DNA of 64,000 bases from Herbaspirillum autotrophicum (GTDB lineage: Bacteria; Pseudomonadota; Gammaproteobacteria; Burkholderiales; Burkholderiaceae_D): contig NZ_LFLS01000017.1 of the NCBI RefSeq assembly GCF_001189915.1, forward strand, positions 1 to 64,000. The letters run 5' to 3'. The translations under genes and the position numbers were made by a program. Shown one piece after another: positions 1 to 7,725 of this stretch (its first letter is position 1; each line of letters begins with the position of its first letter). The notes beneath the pieces are model-generated. The model did no database searches and was not told where the DNA came from. It saw nothing but the letters and a program-made list of their open reading frames with translations.

Positions 1-88
1 GGGTCAATGCGATGGCCTGTGCTATCGGCACCAATCTGAAATTTTTTTCGTCCGCCCGACCTGCTGCAATACGCCCGTATGATTTCAT
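1..88 (-). CDS. TonB-dependent receptor, N-terminus only (partial)
   Basis: An open minus-strand frame starts with ATG at 88-86 and runs off the left edge. The 29 visible residues begin MKSYGRIAAGR and continue into a hydrophobic stretch (FRLVPIAQAIALT) that looks like the start of a signal peptide. A GGGAA lies 8 nt before the ATG. It follows fecI and fecR on the same strand, where the cognate TonB-dependent siderophore receptor normally sits, and an ECF-type promoter lies upstream at 214-254. The identity rests on position and promoter, because no receptor domain is inside the window. Confidence 0.5.
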   Translation of the reverse strand, partial: MKSYGRIAAGRADEKNFRLVPIAQAIALT

Positions 89-213
89 TTTTTGAAATTC
101 CCGCCAATAGTTTGAGTCGCTGCCTGTGGCTTCCTGCTCACTGGCAGTCAGCCATGTCCATCAGAATTCTTCCGGCGACGTCTGCGGTCTCCGTAAACAA
201 TCCTGTTATTGCT

Positions 214-254
214 AGGACGACGACGCCGCGCCAAATCCCCAAACTATTTTTTGT
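214..254 (-). promoter_or_regulatory. Candidate FecI-type ECF promoter of the receptor gene
   Basis: Read on the minus strand: ACAAAAAATAGT (254-243), two free bases, GGGGATTT (240-233), thirteen free bases, CGTCCT (219-214). The same blocks at the same spacing occur before fecR (1384-1424). CGTC is a common -10 element of ECF sigma factors, and GGGGATTT would be the -35 region. It lies about 125 nt upstream of the partial receptor gene. The rest of the 89-326 spacer shows no other clear signal. Confidence 0.6.
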
Positions 255-326
255 ATTTGCAAAAAATCATGCCCGCCGGACGGCTGCCGCCACCGCACCA
301 TGCCCGTCACGATTGCCGGGCCGGAT

Positions 327-1328
327 TCAACTCAGAATAAGAACGCCGCCCGGCAGCGTGCGCGCATGTAAATCGAAAGAATGCTGGATTTGCAGCAAGG
401 CGGCATCCAGTTCGGCAATCGCAAAGCGGCCGCTGACAGCACTGTTGCGTACCGCATCGGCCAGCAACACCACGCGCCCGGCGCGATAACGGTTGATTTC
501 TTCCAACACCTGCGCCAATGGCGTTTGCTGAAAAATCAGTTGCCCGCGCCGCCACGCCGAGACCACCGTGGTATCGATGGCGGCGATGCCGCTGATGGCG
601 GCAGCGTCGTAAACCGTTTGCTGACGTGCCTGCAATACGCGACTGCCGGCAGGATGTTCAACCCGTACCGAGCCCGCGATACACGTCACGCATACTTTAT
701 GTTCCCAACGACGTACTTCGAAGCGACCGCTGTCGGCCATGCTGCGGCCGTTGCCGGCGCTGATGCTGAAGCCGCGTCCGGGGCTGGTCACATCAATTGC
801 CGCCTCACCCGCGATCAGTTCCAGACCGGTAGTATCGCCGCCCGCCGATTGCCGGCGCGCGCTGGTTTGTGTATTGAGCGTGACGCTGACCCGATCTGCC
901 AGCCGCAGTTCTCGCTGTTCGCCGGTGGCAGTGCGGTAATCCGCATCCCACTCGCTCCATGCCGGCCATAAACCGAGCGGCGGATAGATGACTGCCGCCA
1001 CCGCAGTCGATGCCATGCCCGCTGCGGTGCCCAGAAATGCGCGGCGTCCCATGCCCGGCTTGCGCAAACTGCGTTCATGAAATGCTGCCGCCTGCGGATC
1101 GCTGCGCAGCAAATCGCCAATCACCGGCGGCAGCATTTGCCATTGACGCTTGGCTTCGTCCAGTGCCTGCTGATGGGCCGGACTGCTGTGCTGCCAGCGC
1201 TTGAAGGCTTGCGCATCCCACTGCGTTGCACTGCCCGAGGTCAACCGCCGCAACCACATGCGCGCCTCGTCCTGCAACGCGCGGGAGGCAATGGCGAGAT
1301 CATCGGTGGCGGACTCAGATTTCTTCAT
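327..1328 (-). CDS. FecR-family transmembrane sigma regulator
   Basis: This 333-aa protein is an inner-membrane regulator that relays receptor occupancy to the FecI-type sigma factor encoded upstream. Layout: an N-terminal cytoplasmic part with the DUF4880-like pattern around residues 15-65 (FKRWQHSSPAHQQALDEA), a twin-arginine stretch GRRAFLG at 94-100 leading into a hydrophobic segment, a periplasmic FecR domain at about 125-220, and a C-terminal part starting near 270 (SAWRRGQLIFQQTPL). The Tat-like motif fits reports that FecR proteins cross the membrane by the Tat route. It starts 85 nt after fecI, with an ECF-type promoter in that gap. No good ribosome site is seen, so the start is the only weak point. 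Confidence 0.88.
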   Translation of the reverse strand: MKKSESATDDLAIASRALQDEARMWLRRLTSGSATQWDAQAFKRWQHSSPAHQQALDEAKRQWQMLPPVIGDLLRSDPQAAAFHERSLRKPGMGRRAFLGTAAGMASTAVAAVIYPPLGLWPAWSEWDADYRTATGEQRELRLADRVSVTLNTQTSARRQSAGGDTTGLELIAGEAAIDVTSPGRGFSISAGNGRSMADSGRFEVRRWEHKVCVTCIAGSVRVEHPAGSRVLQARQQTVYDAAAISGIAAIDTTVVSAWRRGQLIFQQTPLAQVLEEINRYRAGRVVLLADAVRNSAVSGRFAIAELDAALLQIQHSFDLHARTLPGGVLILS

Positions 1329-1383
1329 GGTGTTGCGGATGACGACTCAAATAGGGTGCCCAAACAGGCAGTGGTTCATGATG

Positions 1384-1424
1384 AAGACGTTTGTCACGGT
1401 ATAAATCCCCCGACTATTTTTTGT
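1384..1424 (-). promoter_or_regulatory. Candidate FecI-type ECF promoter of fecR
   Basis: Minus strand: ACAAAAAATAGT (1424-1413, overlapping the fecI stop codon), two free bases, GGGGATTT (1410-1403), thirteen free bases, CGTCTT (1389-1384). The element matches the one at 214-254 in all three blocks and in spacing. It would let fecR and the receptor be induced by the sigma factor independently of the STN-fecI transcript. No such element is seen upstream of the STN gene. Confidence 0.6.
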
Positions 1425-1926
1425 GCCGCGCAATTCGCGCGGCACAGTAGTCGTGGGCAATTTTCAATTCATGCTCTACGGTGCGCAGGGAAACGCCCAG
1501 CCGGGCCGCCACTTCTTTTTGCGGCAAGCCTTCCCAGCGCACCAGTATCAGGATTTCGCGGCGACGCGCCGGCAAGCGCTGCAACACGTTCATCAGCGCC
1601 GCCATCTCTTGCCGGTCTTCCAGCCGCTGCTCGGGGCCCGGGGTCAGATCAGGCAAATCGAGCAAGGCCTCGATTTCACCGCGCGGCAACACCCGGCTCT
1701 GGCTGCGCTGCTGATCCACTGCGATATTGACCGCCATGCGCAGCAAGAAGCTGCGCGGATCCAGTATCGGTCCCTGTTGCTCCAGACGCTGCAAGCGCAG
1801 CCAGGTATCTTGCAGCGCATCGCCGGCCAGGTCGTCACTGCCGAGGCGACGACTGAGGCGACGCTTCAGATCGCCATAACGTTGGGTCAGGAAATTCAAC
1901 AGGACCGGACGCACATCTTCAGACAT
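1414..1926 (-). CDS. FecI-family ECF RNA polymerase sigma factor
   Basis: The protein is 170 aa, the usual length for FecI-type sigma factors that drive siderophore receptor genes. Region 2 lies at about 10-80 (DDLAGDALQDTWLRLQRL, then FLLRMAVNIAVDQQR), and region 4 with its helix-turn-helix at about 115-165 (LPARRREILILVRWEG, VAARLGVSLRTVEHEL). The start is 3 nt after the stop of the STN gene, with GAGGGG (1940-1935) inside that gene as ribosome site, so the two are probably translationally coupled. The likely targets are the two ECF-type promoters at 214-254 and 1384-1424. Confidence 0.92.
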   Translation of the reverse strand: MSEDVRPVLLNFLTQRYGDLKRRLSRRLGSDDLAGDALQDTWLRLQRLEQQGPILDPRSFLLRMAVNIAVDQQRSQSRVLPRGEIEALLDLPDLTPGPEQRLEDRQEMAALMNVLQRLPARRREILILVRWEGLPQKEVAARLGVSLRTVEHELKIAHDYCAARIARHKK

Positions 1927-1928
1927 CG

Positions 1929-2702
1929 TCAGCGCCCCTCACCGCATGCCTGACCGCCGGCGTGCGGCAGCATCAGCATGGTCAACGGCTGCGCCAGCCC
2001 GGCCGGCGGCGGCGTCATGTGCAGCCGTTGCAAGCTGGACAGCAACGCGGCATCACGCTGTCCGTCACCGGTCGAACTCAACAGGCGGGCGTGATAAACC
2101 CGGCCGGCGGAATCAACATTGAATCGCAGCAACGCGCGATAGGTGCCGGGCATGGCGTCGGGGGTATTGCACAATGCTTGCCAGACTGCGACTTGCGCGG
2201 CGCCGTCAAAGGCCGCCAGGCGCTCGCGCTCCGCCGGCGCCGGACTGGCCGCAAGCGGCACCGGCAATACCGCGCCTTTCAATACAAAGGTCACCACATT
2301 GCCACTCACCACTTCGCTGGCGCTCAGTCCGGTATCCGTCAGCAACAGCCGCAGAGCGCTCTTGCTATCGTAATTGCCATGTACCGGCGCCGACCGGCGA
2401 CCGGCTGCCAATGCGCTGGCAAACACCGCCGCCCGGCCGGAAACCGATGCATAGTGGTCGAGCGCAACCGCCAGCGACTGCGCCGGGATATCGTAGGTCT
2501 GCAAATCCGACTGATCGTTCTGTCCCGAAGGCGAGGAAGGTGTGGCGGCGACATCGGCAGCACCGGGCGTAGTGGCGGCCAATGCCAGACCGGACAACAG
2601 ACACAATGCGGCGACCGGAAAAAGCAGGTAGTCAGCAGTGGGGCGCGACGCCGCTATCGCTTGCGTATCCCCGGCCCATGCGCAATGCCCCGGCCGGGAC
2701 AA
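1929..2702 (-). CDS. Periplasmic STN-domain protein with TonB C-terminal-like domain
   Basis: This 257-aa protein has a signal-type hydrophobic segment at about 25-45. An STN domain follows at about 66-140 (LQTYDIPAQSLAVALDHYA, then the repeat-like LLTDTGLSASE). The C-terminal part, about 165-250, has the look of a TonB C-terminal fold (YRALLRFNVDSAGRVYHARL, LHMTPPP). STN domains normally sit at the N-terminus of signalling TonB receptors and contact FecR. Here the domain is on a separate soluble protein encoded directly ahead of fecI. The role is inferred: a periplasmic partner or competitor in the same signalling chain. Domain calls are by eye. Confidence 0.72.
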   Translation of the reverse strand: MSRPGHCAWAGDTQAIAASRPTADYLLFPVAALCLLSGLALAATTPGAADVAATPSSPSGQNDQSDLQTYDIPAQSLAVALDHYASVSGRAAVFASALAAGRRSAPVHGNYDSKSALRLLLTDTGLSASEVVSGNVVTFVLKGAVLPVPLAASPAPAERERLAAFDGAAQVAVWQALCNTPDAMPGTYRALLRFNVDSAGRVYHARLLSSTGDGQRDAALLSSLQRLHMTPPPAGLAQPLTMLMLPHAGGQACGEGR

Positions 2703-3019
2703 TGCGGCCGGGTATACAACATGGGAGGCAGTACGCTGGGCAAAGATAGGACACCATTCTTAAATGTGGCATATTGGCATCCATATATGACCCCATCGTT
2801 ACACGTGTTTTGGCCGGCGCTGTCCGACAACCGGCGTTGCAGGCGACAAACCACCGGCGAATAGCGTAACATCGACGACAACGCAAACCCGCCGGGAATG
2901 ACGTCAATATGCCGTCCGTGGGTATTTTCCGTGCATCGCCGGTACTTTTTTGGGAGCCTGTTTTCAGTTGAATCACAACATCTGCTTAAACCATCGCCAT
3001 CCGCGCACACCGGTATCCA
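2703..3019. other. Divergent spacer between the STN-fecI operon and the MCE operon
   Basis: 317 bases between divergent start codons must hold promoters for both operons. I see no Fur-box-like palindrome and no copy of the ECF element found at 214-254 and 1384-1424, so the STN-fecI transcript is probably made by another sigma factor. A short direct repeat of TGGCAT (2767-2780 region) is the only structure noted. Confidence 0.5.
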
Positions 3020-4204
3020 ATGGCAATCAGGGAGCGCCGATTGTCGCCGGCCGCCGCTGACAGCACGGCGGGTAATGCCGCCACGCTCGAACTGGATCAG
3101 ACCTCGACGCCGCCACAGCTGAACGTCGGCGGCGACTGGACGCTGGCCAACTATCGCAGCTTGCAGCGGCAAATCGCGGCGTTGCGCGCGCCGCTGGCCG
3201 CTACTGCCCGCATCAGCTTTAGCCGACTGAGCGCGCTCGATACTGCCGGTGCCGCCCTGCTGACCGATCTGATCGGTGCCCAACGCACACTGCAACTGGC
3301 GCAAACCGAAGACGGCCTGCCGCCGGCATCACAGTCGTTACTGACCACGGTGGCGCAGGCCCTGGCACAATCGCCGCCGACCGCACCGCCGGTCAAGCAT
3401 TCCTGGGCCAGCGACGTGCTGGAACGCATCGGCGCCGCCATGCTCAATCTGCGCGCCAACATCATCGCGCTGCTGGGCTTCACCGGTCTCACCCTGCAAA
3501 CACTGGCCGGCAGCGTGCTGCGCCCTTCGCGCTGGCGCCTGACCGCGGTCGTGGCCCAGATCGAACAGACCGGCCTTGACGCGGTACCCATCGTTGCCCT
3601 GCTGACCTTCATGGTGGGCGCGGTGATCGCTTTTCTCGGCGCCACGGTACTGGCCAATTTCGGCGCCAGTATCTATACCGTGGATCTGGTGGCGTTTTCC
3701 TTCTTGCGCGAATTTGCGGTGTTGCTGACTGCGATTCTGATGGCAGGCCGCACCGCCAGTGCCTTCACCGCACAAATCGGCTCGATGAAAGCCAATGAAG
3801 AAATCGACGCGATCCGCGCTCTCGGTCTCGATCCCATGACTCTGCTGGTACTGCCGCGCGTGCTGGCACTGCTGGTGGCGATGCCGGCGCTGACCTTCAT
3901 CGCGATGATGTCCGGCATGCTGGGTGGCGCCATGGTGTGCGCGCTGACCCTCGATATCAGCCCGACCATGTTCCTCACGCTGTTGCAGCAAGATGTCGGC
4001 ATCCGGCATTTCATCCTCGGCATCGCCAAGGCGCCGCTGTTCGCTTTCGTGATTGCCTTGATCGGCTGCCTCGAAGGTTTCAAAGTCAGCGGCAGCGCGC
4101 AGTCGGTCGGCGAGCACACTACCTCCAGCGTGGTGCAATCGATTTTCCTGGTGATTTTGATTGATGCGCTGGCGGCGCTGTTTTATATGGAGATGGGATG
4201 GTAA
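3020..4204 (+). CDS. MlaE-family ABC permease with N-terminal STAS domain
   Basis: The protein is 394 aa, longer than a plain MlaE/YrbE permease (about 260 aa). Residues about 35-115 look like a STAS/MlaB domain (ISFSRLSALDTAGAALL has the conserved D-T-A-G-A loop). The remainder is a MlaE permease with about five membrane helices and the conserved IGSMKANEEIDAIRALGLDP segment near 255. In the Mla system MlaB and MlaE are separate; here both parts are on one chain. It would form the inner-membrane channel of an MCE lipid transporter. The stop overlaps the next start by 7 nt. Confidence 0.9.
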   Translation: MAIRERRLSPAAADSTAGNAATLELDQTSTPPQLNVGGDWTLANYRSLQRQIAALRAPLAATARISFSRLSALDTAGAALLTDLIGAQRTLQLAQTEDGLPPASQSLLTTVAQALAQSPPTAPPVKHSWASDVLERIGAAMLNLRANIIALLGFTGLTLQTLAGSVLRPSRWRLTAVVAQIEQTGLDAVPIVALLTFMVGAVIAFLGATVLANFGASIYTVDLVAFSFLREFAVLLTAILMAGRTASAFTAQIGSMKANEEIDAIRALGLDPMTLLVLPRVLALLVAMPALTFIAMMSGMLGGAMVCALTLDISPTMFLTLLQQDVGIRHFILGIAKAPLFAFVIALIGCLEGFKVSGSAQSVGEHTTSSVVQSIFLVILIDALAALFYMEMGW

Positions 4205-5010
4205 CCCCGGCTACCGGACAAGCGGCCTCGGATGCCATCATCGATGTCCGCGGCCTGACCAATCGCTTCGGCAAACAGACCGTCCACGATCAGCTTGATC
4301 TGCAAGTGCGGCAAGGCGAAATCCTGGGCGTGGTGGGTGGTTCCGGCACCGGCAAATCGGTACTGCTGCGCAGCATCGTCGGGCTGCAACCGCCGACCGC
4401 CGGCAGCGTGCGCGTGTTCGGTCAGGATTTGTCGCAATTGCCGGCGCAACAGCGCTCGCGTTATGAACGGCGCTTCGGCGTCCTGTTCCAGCGCGGCGCC
4501 TTGTTTTCTTCGCTGACCGTGTTGGAAAACGTGGCCTTGCCGCTGATCGAATACAGCGGATTGACGCGGGCGGAAGCGGAACATCTGGCGGCAGTCAAAC
4601 TGGCGCTGGCCGGCCTGCCGCCCGAAGCCGGCAACAAATATCCGGCGGCGCTGTCGGGCGGCATGGTCAAGCGTGCGGCACTGGCGCGCGCCCTGGCGCT
4701 CGATCCCGACATCCTGTTTCTGGATGAGCCAACCGCCGGCCTCGATCCGATTGGCGCTGCCGCGTTTGATCGCCTGATCATGACCTTGCGCGACGCGCTC
4801 GGCCTGACCGTATTTCTGGTCACCCACGATCTCGATACGCTGTACGCCATTTGCGACCGGGTGGCGGTACTGTCAGCCAAAAAAGTATTGATCGTGGCCG
4901 ATATCGATACCGTCGCCGCCACTGCCGATCCCTGGGTCCAGGATTATTTTCAAGGGCCGCGCGGACGCGCAGCCAGCAAGGCAGCGCTCTCGCTGCAGGA
5001 GAAACATTGA
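4198..5010 (+). CDS. MlaF-like ABC transporter ATP-binding protein
   Basis: This 270-aa ATPase drives the MCE transporter. It has Walker A GGSGTGKS near residue 47, the signature LSGGMVKRAALARAL near 155, and Walker B DILFLDEPTAGLD near 175, followed by a His switch in VTHDLDT. The LSGGM signature (Met after GG) is typical of MlaF/Ttg2A-type ATPases. It overlaps the permease gene by 7 nt (ATGGTAA) and is followed 2 nt later by the MCE protein, which points to one operon. Confidence 0.93.
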   Translation: MVTPATGQAASDAIIDVRGLTNRFGKQTVHDQLDLQVRQGEILGVVGGSGTGKSVLLRSIVGLQPPTAGSVRVFGQDLSQLPAQQRSRYERRFGVLFQRGALFSSLTVLENVALPLIEYSGLTRAEAEHLAAVKLALAGLPPEAGNKYPAALSGGMVKRAALARALALDPDILFLDEPTAGLDPIGAAAFDRLIMTLRDALGLTVFLVTHDLDTLYAICDRVAVLSAKKVLIVADIDTVAATADPWVQDYFQGPRGRAASKAALSLQEKH

Positions 5011-5012
5011 TT

Positions 5013-5930
5013 ATGGAAACACGCGCTCATCATGTCCTGATCGGACTGTTCACCGTGCTGGTAGCGGCTGCTGCCGTGCTGTTCTGTCTGTGGCTGAACA
5101 AATCCAGCGGCGACAAGAATCTCAACTATTACACCGTGGTCTTCAATGAAGCCGTCAGCGGTTTGTCCAAAGGCAGCCCGGTACAGTACAGCGGTATCAA
5201 GGTCGGTGACGTCGTCGGACTGACGCTCGATCCGCAAGACCCGCGCAAGGTGCTGGCCCGCATCCGGGTCGAAGGTAACATTCCGATCAAGCAGGATACC
5301 GGGGCCAAGCTGGCGCTGGCCGGCATTACCGGCACCTCGCTGATCCAGTTGACCAATGGTTCGCCGCAAAGCCCGAAACTGGAAAGCAAGGATGACCGCG
5401 ATCCGGTGATCATCGCCACGCCGTCACCGCTCAATGCGTTGCTGGCCAACGGCGAAGACGTGATGACCAACGTCAATGACGTGCTGCTCAATGCCAAGGA
5501 ATTTCTGGCGCCGGAAAATGCCCGCAATCTGCACCAGACCTTGCAACACCTGGAACAGGTGACCGGCGCGCTGGCGGCGCAACGCAACAGCCTCGGCGAC
5601 CTGGTGCAACAAATCAGCAGCGCCACCCGCCAGGCCAACAGCGCCATGCAGCAAGCCAATCAGTTGCTGTCGCATCAAGGCACTGACGCCATGAACAACA
5701 TGCAGCAAGCGATGAGTTCGCTGGCCGCCAGCAGCAAGCAGATCGAACAGATCATCAGCCAGAATCAGGGGGCGCTCAACGGCGGCGCGCAAAGTATTGC
5801 CGAAATCGGTCCGGCGATTGCCGAGTTGCGCACCACGCTGGCATCGGTGCGCGCCATCAGCCGCAAACTGGAAAACAATCCCGGCGCTTATCTGCTCGGC
5901 AAAGACAAAATTCAGGAGTTCCAACCATGA
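5013..5930 (+). CDS. MCE-family (MlaD-like) lipid-binding protein
   Basis: 305 aa. I place the start at ATG 5013, with GGAGA at 4999-5003 and 2 nt after the ATPase stop; an upstream in-frame ATG at 4851 lies inside the ATPase gene and is unlikely. Residues 1-30 contain a signal anchor (VLIGLFTVLVAAAAVLFCLW). An MCE domain follows at about 38-115 (VSGLSKGSPVQYSGIKVGDV), then a long Gln/Ala-rich helical region to the end (AMQQANQLLSHQGTDAMNN). It is the periplasmic substrate-binding ring component of the transporter. Confidence 0.92.
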   Translation: METRAHHVLIGLFTVLVAAAAVLFCLWLNKSSGDKNLNYYTVVFNEAVSGLSKGSPVQYSGIKVGDVVGLTLDPQDPRKVLARIRVEGNIPIKQDTGAKLALAGITGTSLIQLTNGSPQSPKLESKDDRDPVIIATPSPLNALLANGEDVMTNVNDVLLNAKEFLAPENARNLHQTLQHLEQVTGALAAQRNSLGDLVQQISSATRQANSAMQQANQLLSHQGTDAMNNMQQAMSSLAASSKQIEQIISQNQGALNGGAQSIAEIGPAIAELRTTLASVRAISRKLENNPGAYLLGKDKIQEFQP

Positions 5931-6568
5931 GCCATACTTATTTGCGCACGCTGTCAGCCGTCTGCGCTCTGAGCCTGACGGCGGCCTGCTCGATCTTGCC
6001 AACCTCGGAACCGGTAGCAATCTATCGCTTGCCGGCAACCCCGGCTGCCGCCCGGACCAGTACCGGCAACGCCATCGACGGTGCCGCCGGTGCGCGCTCA
6101 TTGCGCATCCTGACGCCCTACGGCAGCCGCGCCGTCGACAGTGAACGGATTCTGGTATTGCCGCAAAACAATCTGGTGCAGTCCTATGCCGGCGCACGCT
6201 GGAGCGACCCGGCCCCGGTCTTGTTGCGCAACCGTTTGCTGCAGGCATTTACTGCCGATGGCCGCATCCGCTATTTGTCGAGCGATGACAGCAATGTGCT
6301 GACCGATCAGGAACTCGGCGGCGACCTGCTTGCGTTCCAGAGCGAATATCGCAACGGCGCGCCAACCGTCAACATCCAGTTCAATGCACGACTGATTGAC
6401 AGCGCCAGCCGTCGCATCATCGCGGTACGCAGTTTCAATGTCAGTCAGCCGGTATCGGGGGTACAAACGCCGCAGGTGGTCGACGCCTTCGGTCAGGCCA
6501 GCGATGTTCTGGCAGCCGATGTGATCAGTTGGGTGACGGCACTGCCGGCGGCCGGCGCGAAGAAATAA
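5927..6568 (+). CDS. ABC-type transport auxiliary lipoprotein (PqiC/YmbA-like)
   Basis: 213 aa with a lipoprotein signal peptide ending in LTAAC at about residues 17-21. The sequence then follows the ABC_trans_aux/DUF330 family pattern (VAIYRLPA; a central ILVLPQNNLVQSYAGARWSD segment). Such lipoproteins pair with MCE proteins lacking MlaC, as PqiC does with PqiB. It overlaps the MCE gene by ATGA and is the last gene of the four-gene operon. The next gene is convergent 14 nt away, and no clear terminator lies between. Confidence 0.85.
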   Translation: MSHTYLRTLSAVCALSLTAACSILPTSEPVAIYRLPATPAAARTSTGNAIDGAAGARSLRILTPYGSRAVDSERILVLPQNNLVQSYAGARWSDPAPVLLRNRLLQAFTADGRIRYLSSDDSNVLTDQELGGDLLAFQSEYRNGAPTVNIQFNARLIDSASRRIIAVRSFNVSQPVSGVQTPQVVDAFGQASDVLAADVISWVTALPAAGAKK

Positions 6569-6581
6569 GCGTCGCCGGCAA

Positions 6582-7715
6582 TCAGCGCGAAACCGGACGC
6601 GTCGGAAAGATCAACGCCGGCGTCGCCTCGGCCAGCGTGGCGCAACCGGACAGCGCCATGGCGATTTCAAGTTCGTCACGCAACAACCGCAAGATGTGCG
6701 CCACCCCCATGGCGCCGGCATTGCGCAAACCGTAAACCACCGGACGTCCGATCAAGATCGCATTTGCACCGAGCGCCATAGCTTTCAACACATCGGTGCC
6801 ACGCCGGATGCCGCCGTCCGCCAACACCAGGAATTCGGGGCCGACCGCGGCGCGGATGCGCGGCAATGCGGCAGCAGTTGCCGGCACCGTATCGAGCGTG
6901 CGGCCGCCATGATTGGACACGATGATGCCGGCCACGCCAGCCTGTTGCGCCAAGCGCGCGTCATCTTCATGCAAAATGCCCTTCAACAGCACCGGCAAGC
7001 GCGTGACCGATTGCAGCCAGGCGATATCATCCCAGGTCGGTGCCGACGTCATCAGGCTATCGAACAGCGCGCTCTGACCAGCCGCCAGCGGACGTGCCGG
7101 GAATGGCGACAAGCCTTGCAGATTGACCGCACTGACACCGGCCGGCAAGCTGAAGCCGGCGCGTCGTTCGCGGTCACGCGCCCCACTGCAGGGTGCATCC
7201 ACGGTCAACACCAGTGCTTCATAACCGGCATCTTCAGCACGCCGGATCAGTGTTTGTGTAAAAGCGCGGTCATGTTGCAGATAAAGCTGGAACCACAATG
7301 GCCCGCGCTGCGGCTGCGCCAGATAAGCATCGGCAATGGTTTCCAGCGACATGCTGGCCTGCGTGCTCAAGACCATGCCGGCACCTTGCATGGATGCCGC
7401 CAACGCCGTCGCGAGTTCGCCATCGGCATGCGCCATGCGCTGAAATGCCACCGGCGCCAGCAAGATCGGATGTGCCAGTTCGCGGCCCAGCAGCGATACG
7501 CGCGTATGCCCGCCAACCACCGAACGCAACACCCTTGGATAAAGTTGCAGCTGGCCCCATGATTCCTGATTGGCGCGCAGCGTGATTTCATCAGCGGCGC
7601 CGCCACTGAAATAGGCCAGCGCATTGGCATCCAGATCCAGATGCGCTTGACGCTCATGGTCCGCCAGCGTCAGCAAATGCGGTGCGACCGGTATCAGCTC
7701 GGGAATCGTGCTCAT
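6582..7715 (-). CDS. FMN-dependent alpha-hydroxy-acid dehydrogenase
   Basis: 377 aa, the usual length of the glycolate oxidase / L-lactate dehydrogenase family. It oxidises a 2-hydroxy acid to the 2-oxo acid with FMN. Visible family marks are LAPVAFQRMAHADGE for the flavin site, a Lys at VLLKGILHEDDA, the catalytic-His motif SNHGGRTLD near residue 270, and the FMN phosphate segment VLADGGIRRGTDVLKA. Exact substrate cannot be read from sequence; L-lactate is a guess. It starts 10 nt after the pentapeptide-repeat gene on the same strand, so the two are probably cotranscribed. Confidence 0.92.
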   Translation of the reverse strand: MSTIPELIPVAPHLLTLADHERQAHLDLDANALAYFSGGAADEITLRANQESWGQLQLYPRVLRSVVGGHTRVSLLGRELAHPILLAPVAFQRMAHADGELATALAASMQGAGMVLSTQASMSLETIADAYLAQPQRGPLWFQLYLQHDRAFTQTLIRRAEDAGYEALVLTVDAPCSGARDRERRAGFSLPAGVSAVNLQGLSPFPARPLAAGQSALFDSLMTSAPTWDDIAWLQSVTRLPVLLKGILHEDDARLAQQAGVAGIIVSNHGGRTLDTVPATAAALPRIRAAVGPEFLVLADGGIRRGTDVLKAMALGANAILIGRPVVYGLRNAGAMGVAHILRLLRDELEIAMALSGCATLAEATPALIFPTRPVSR

Positions 7716-7725
7716 GATATTGTTT

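Noticed and set aside
79..489. Plus-strand open frame of 136 codons at the left edge
   Set aside because: It overlaps the end of fecR and the ECF promoter, has no ribosome site and no protein-like composition; the minus strand explains the region better.
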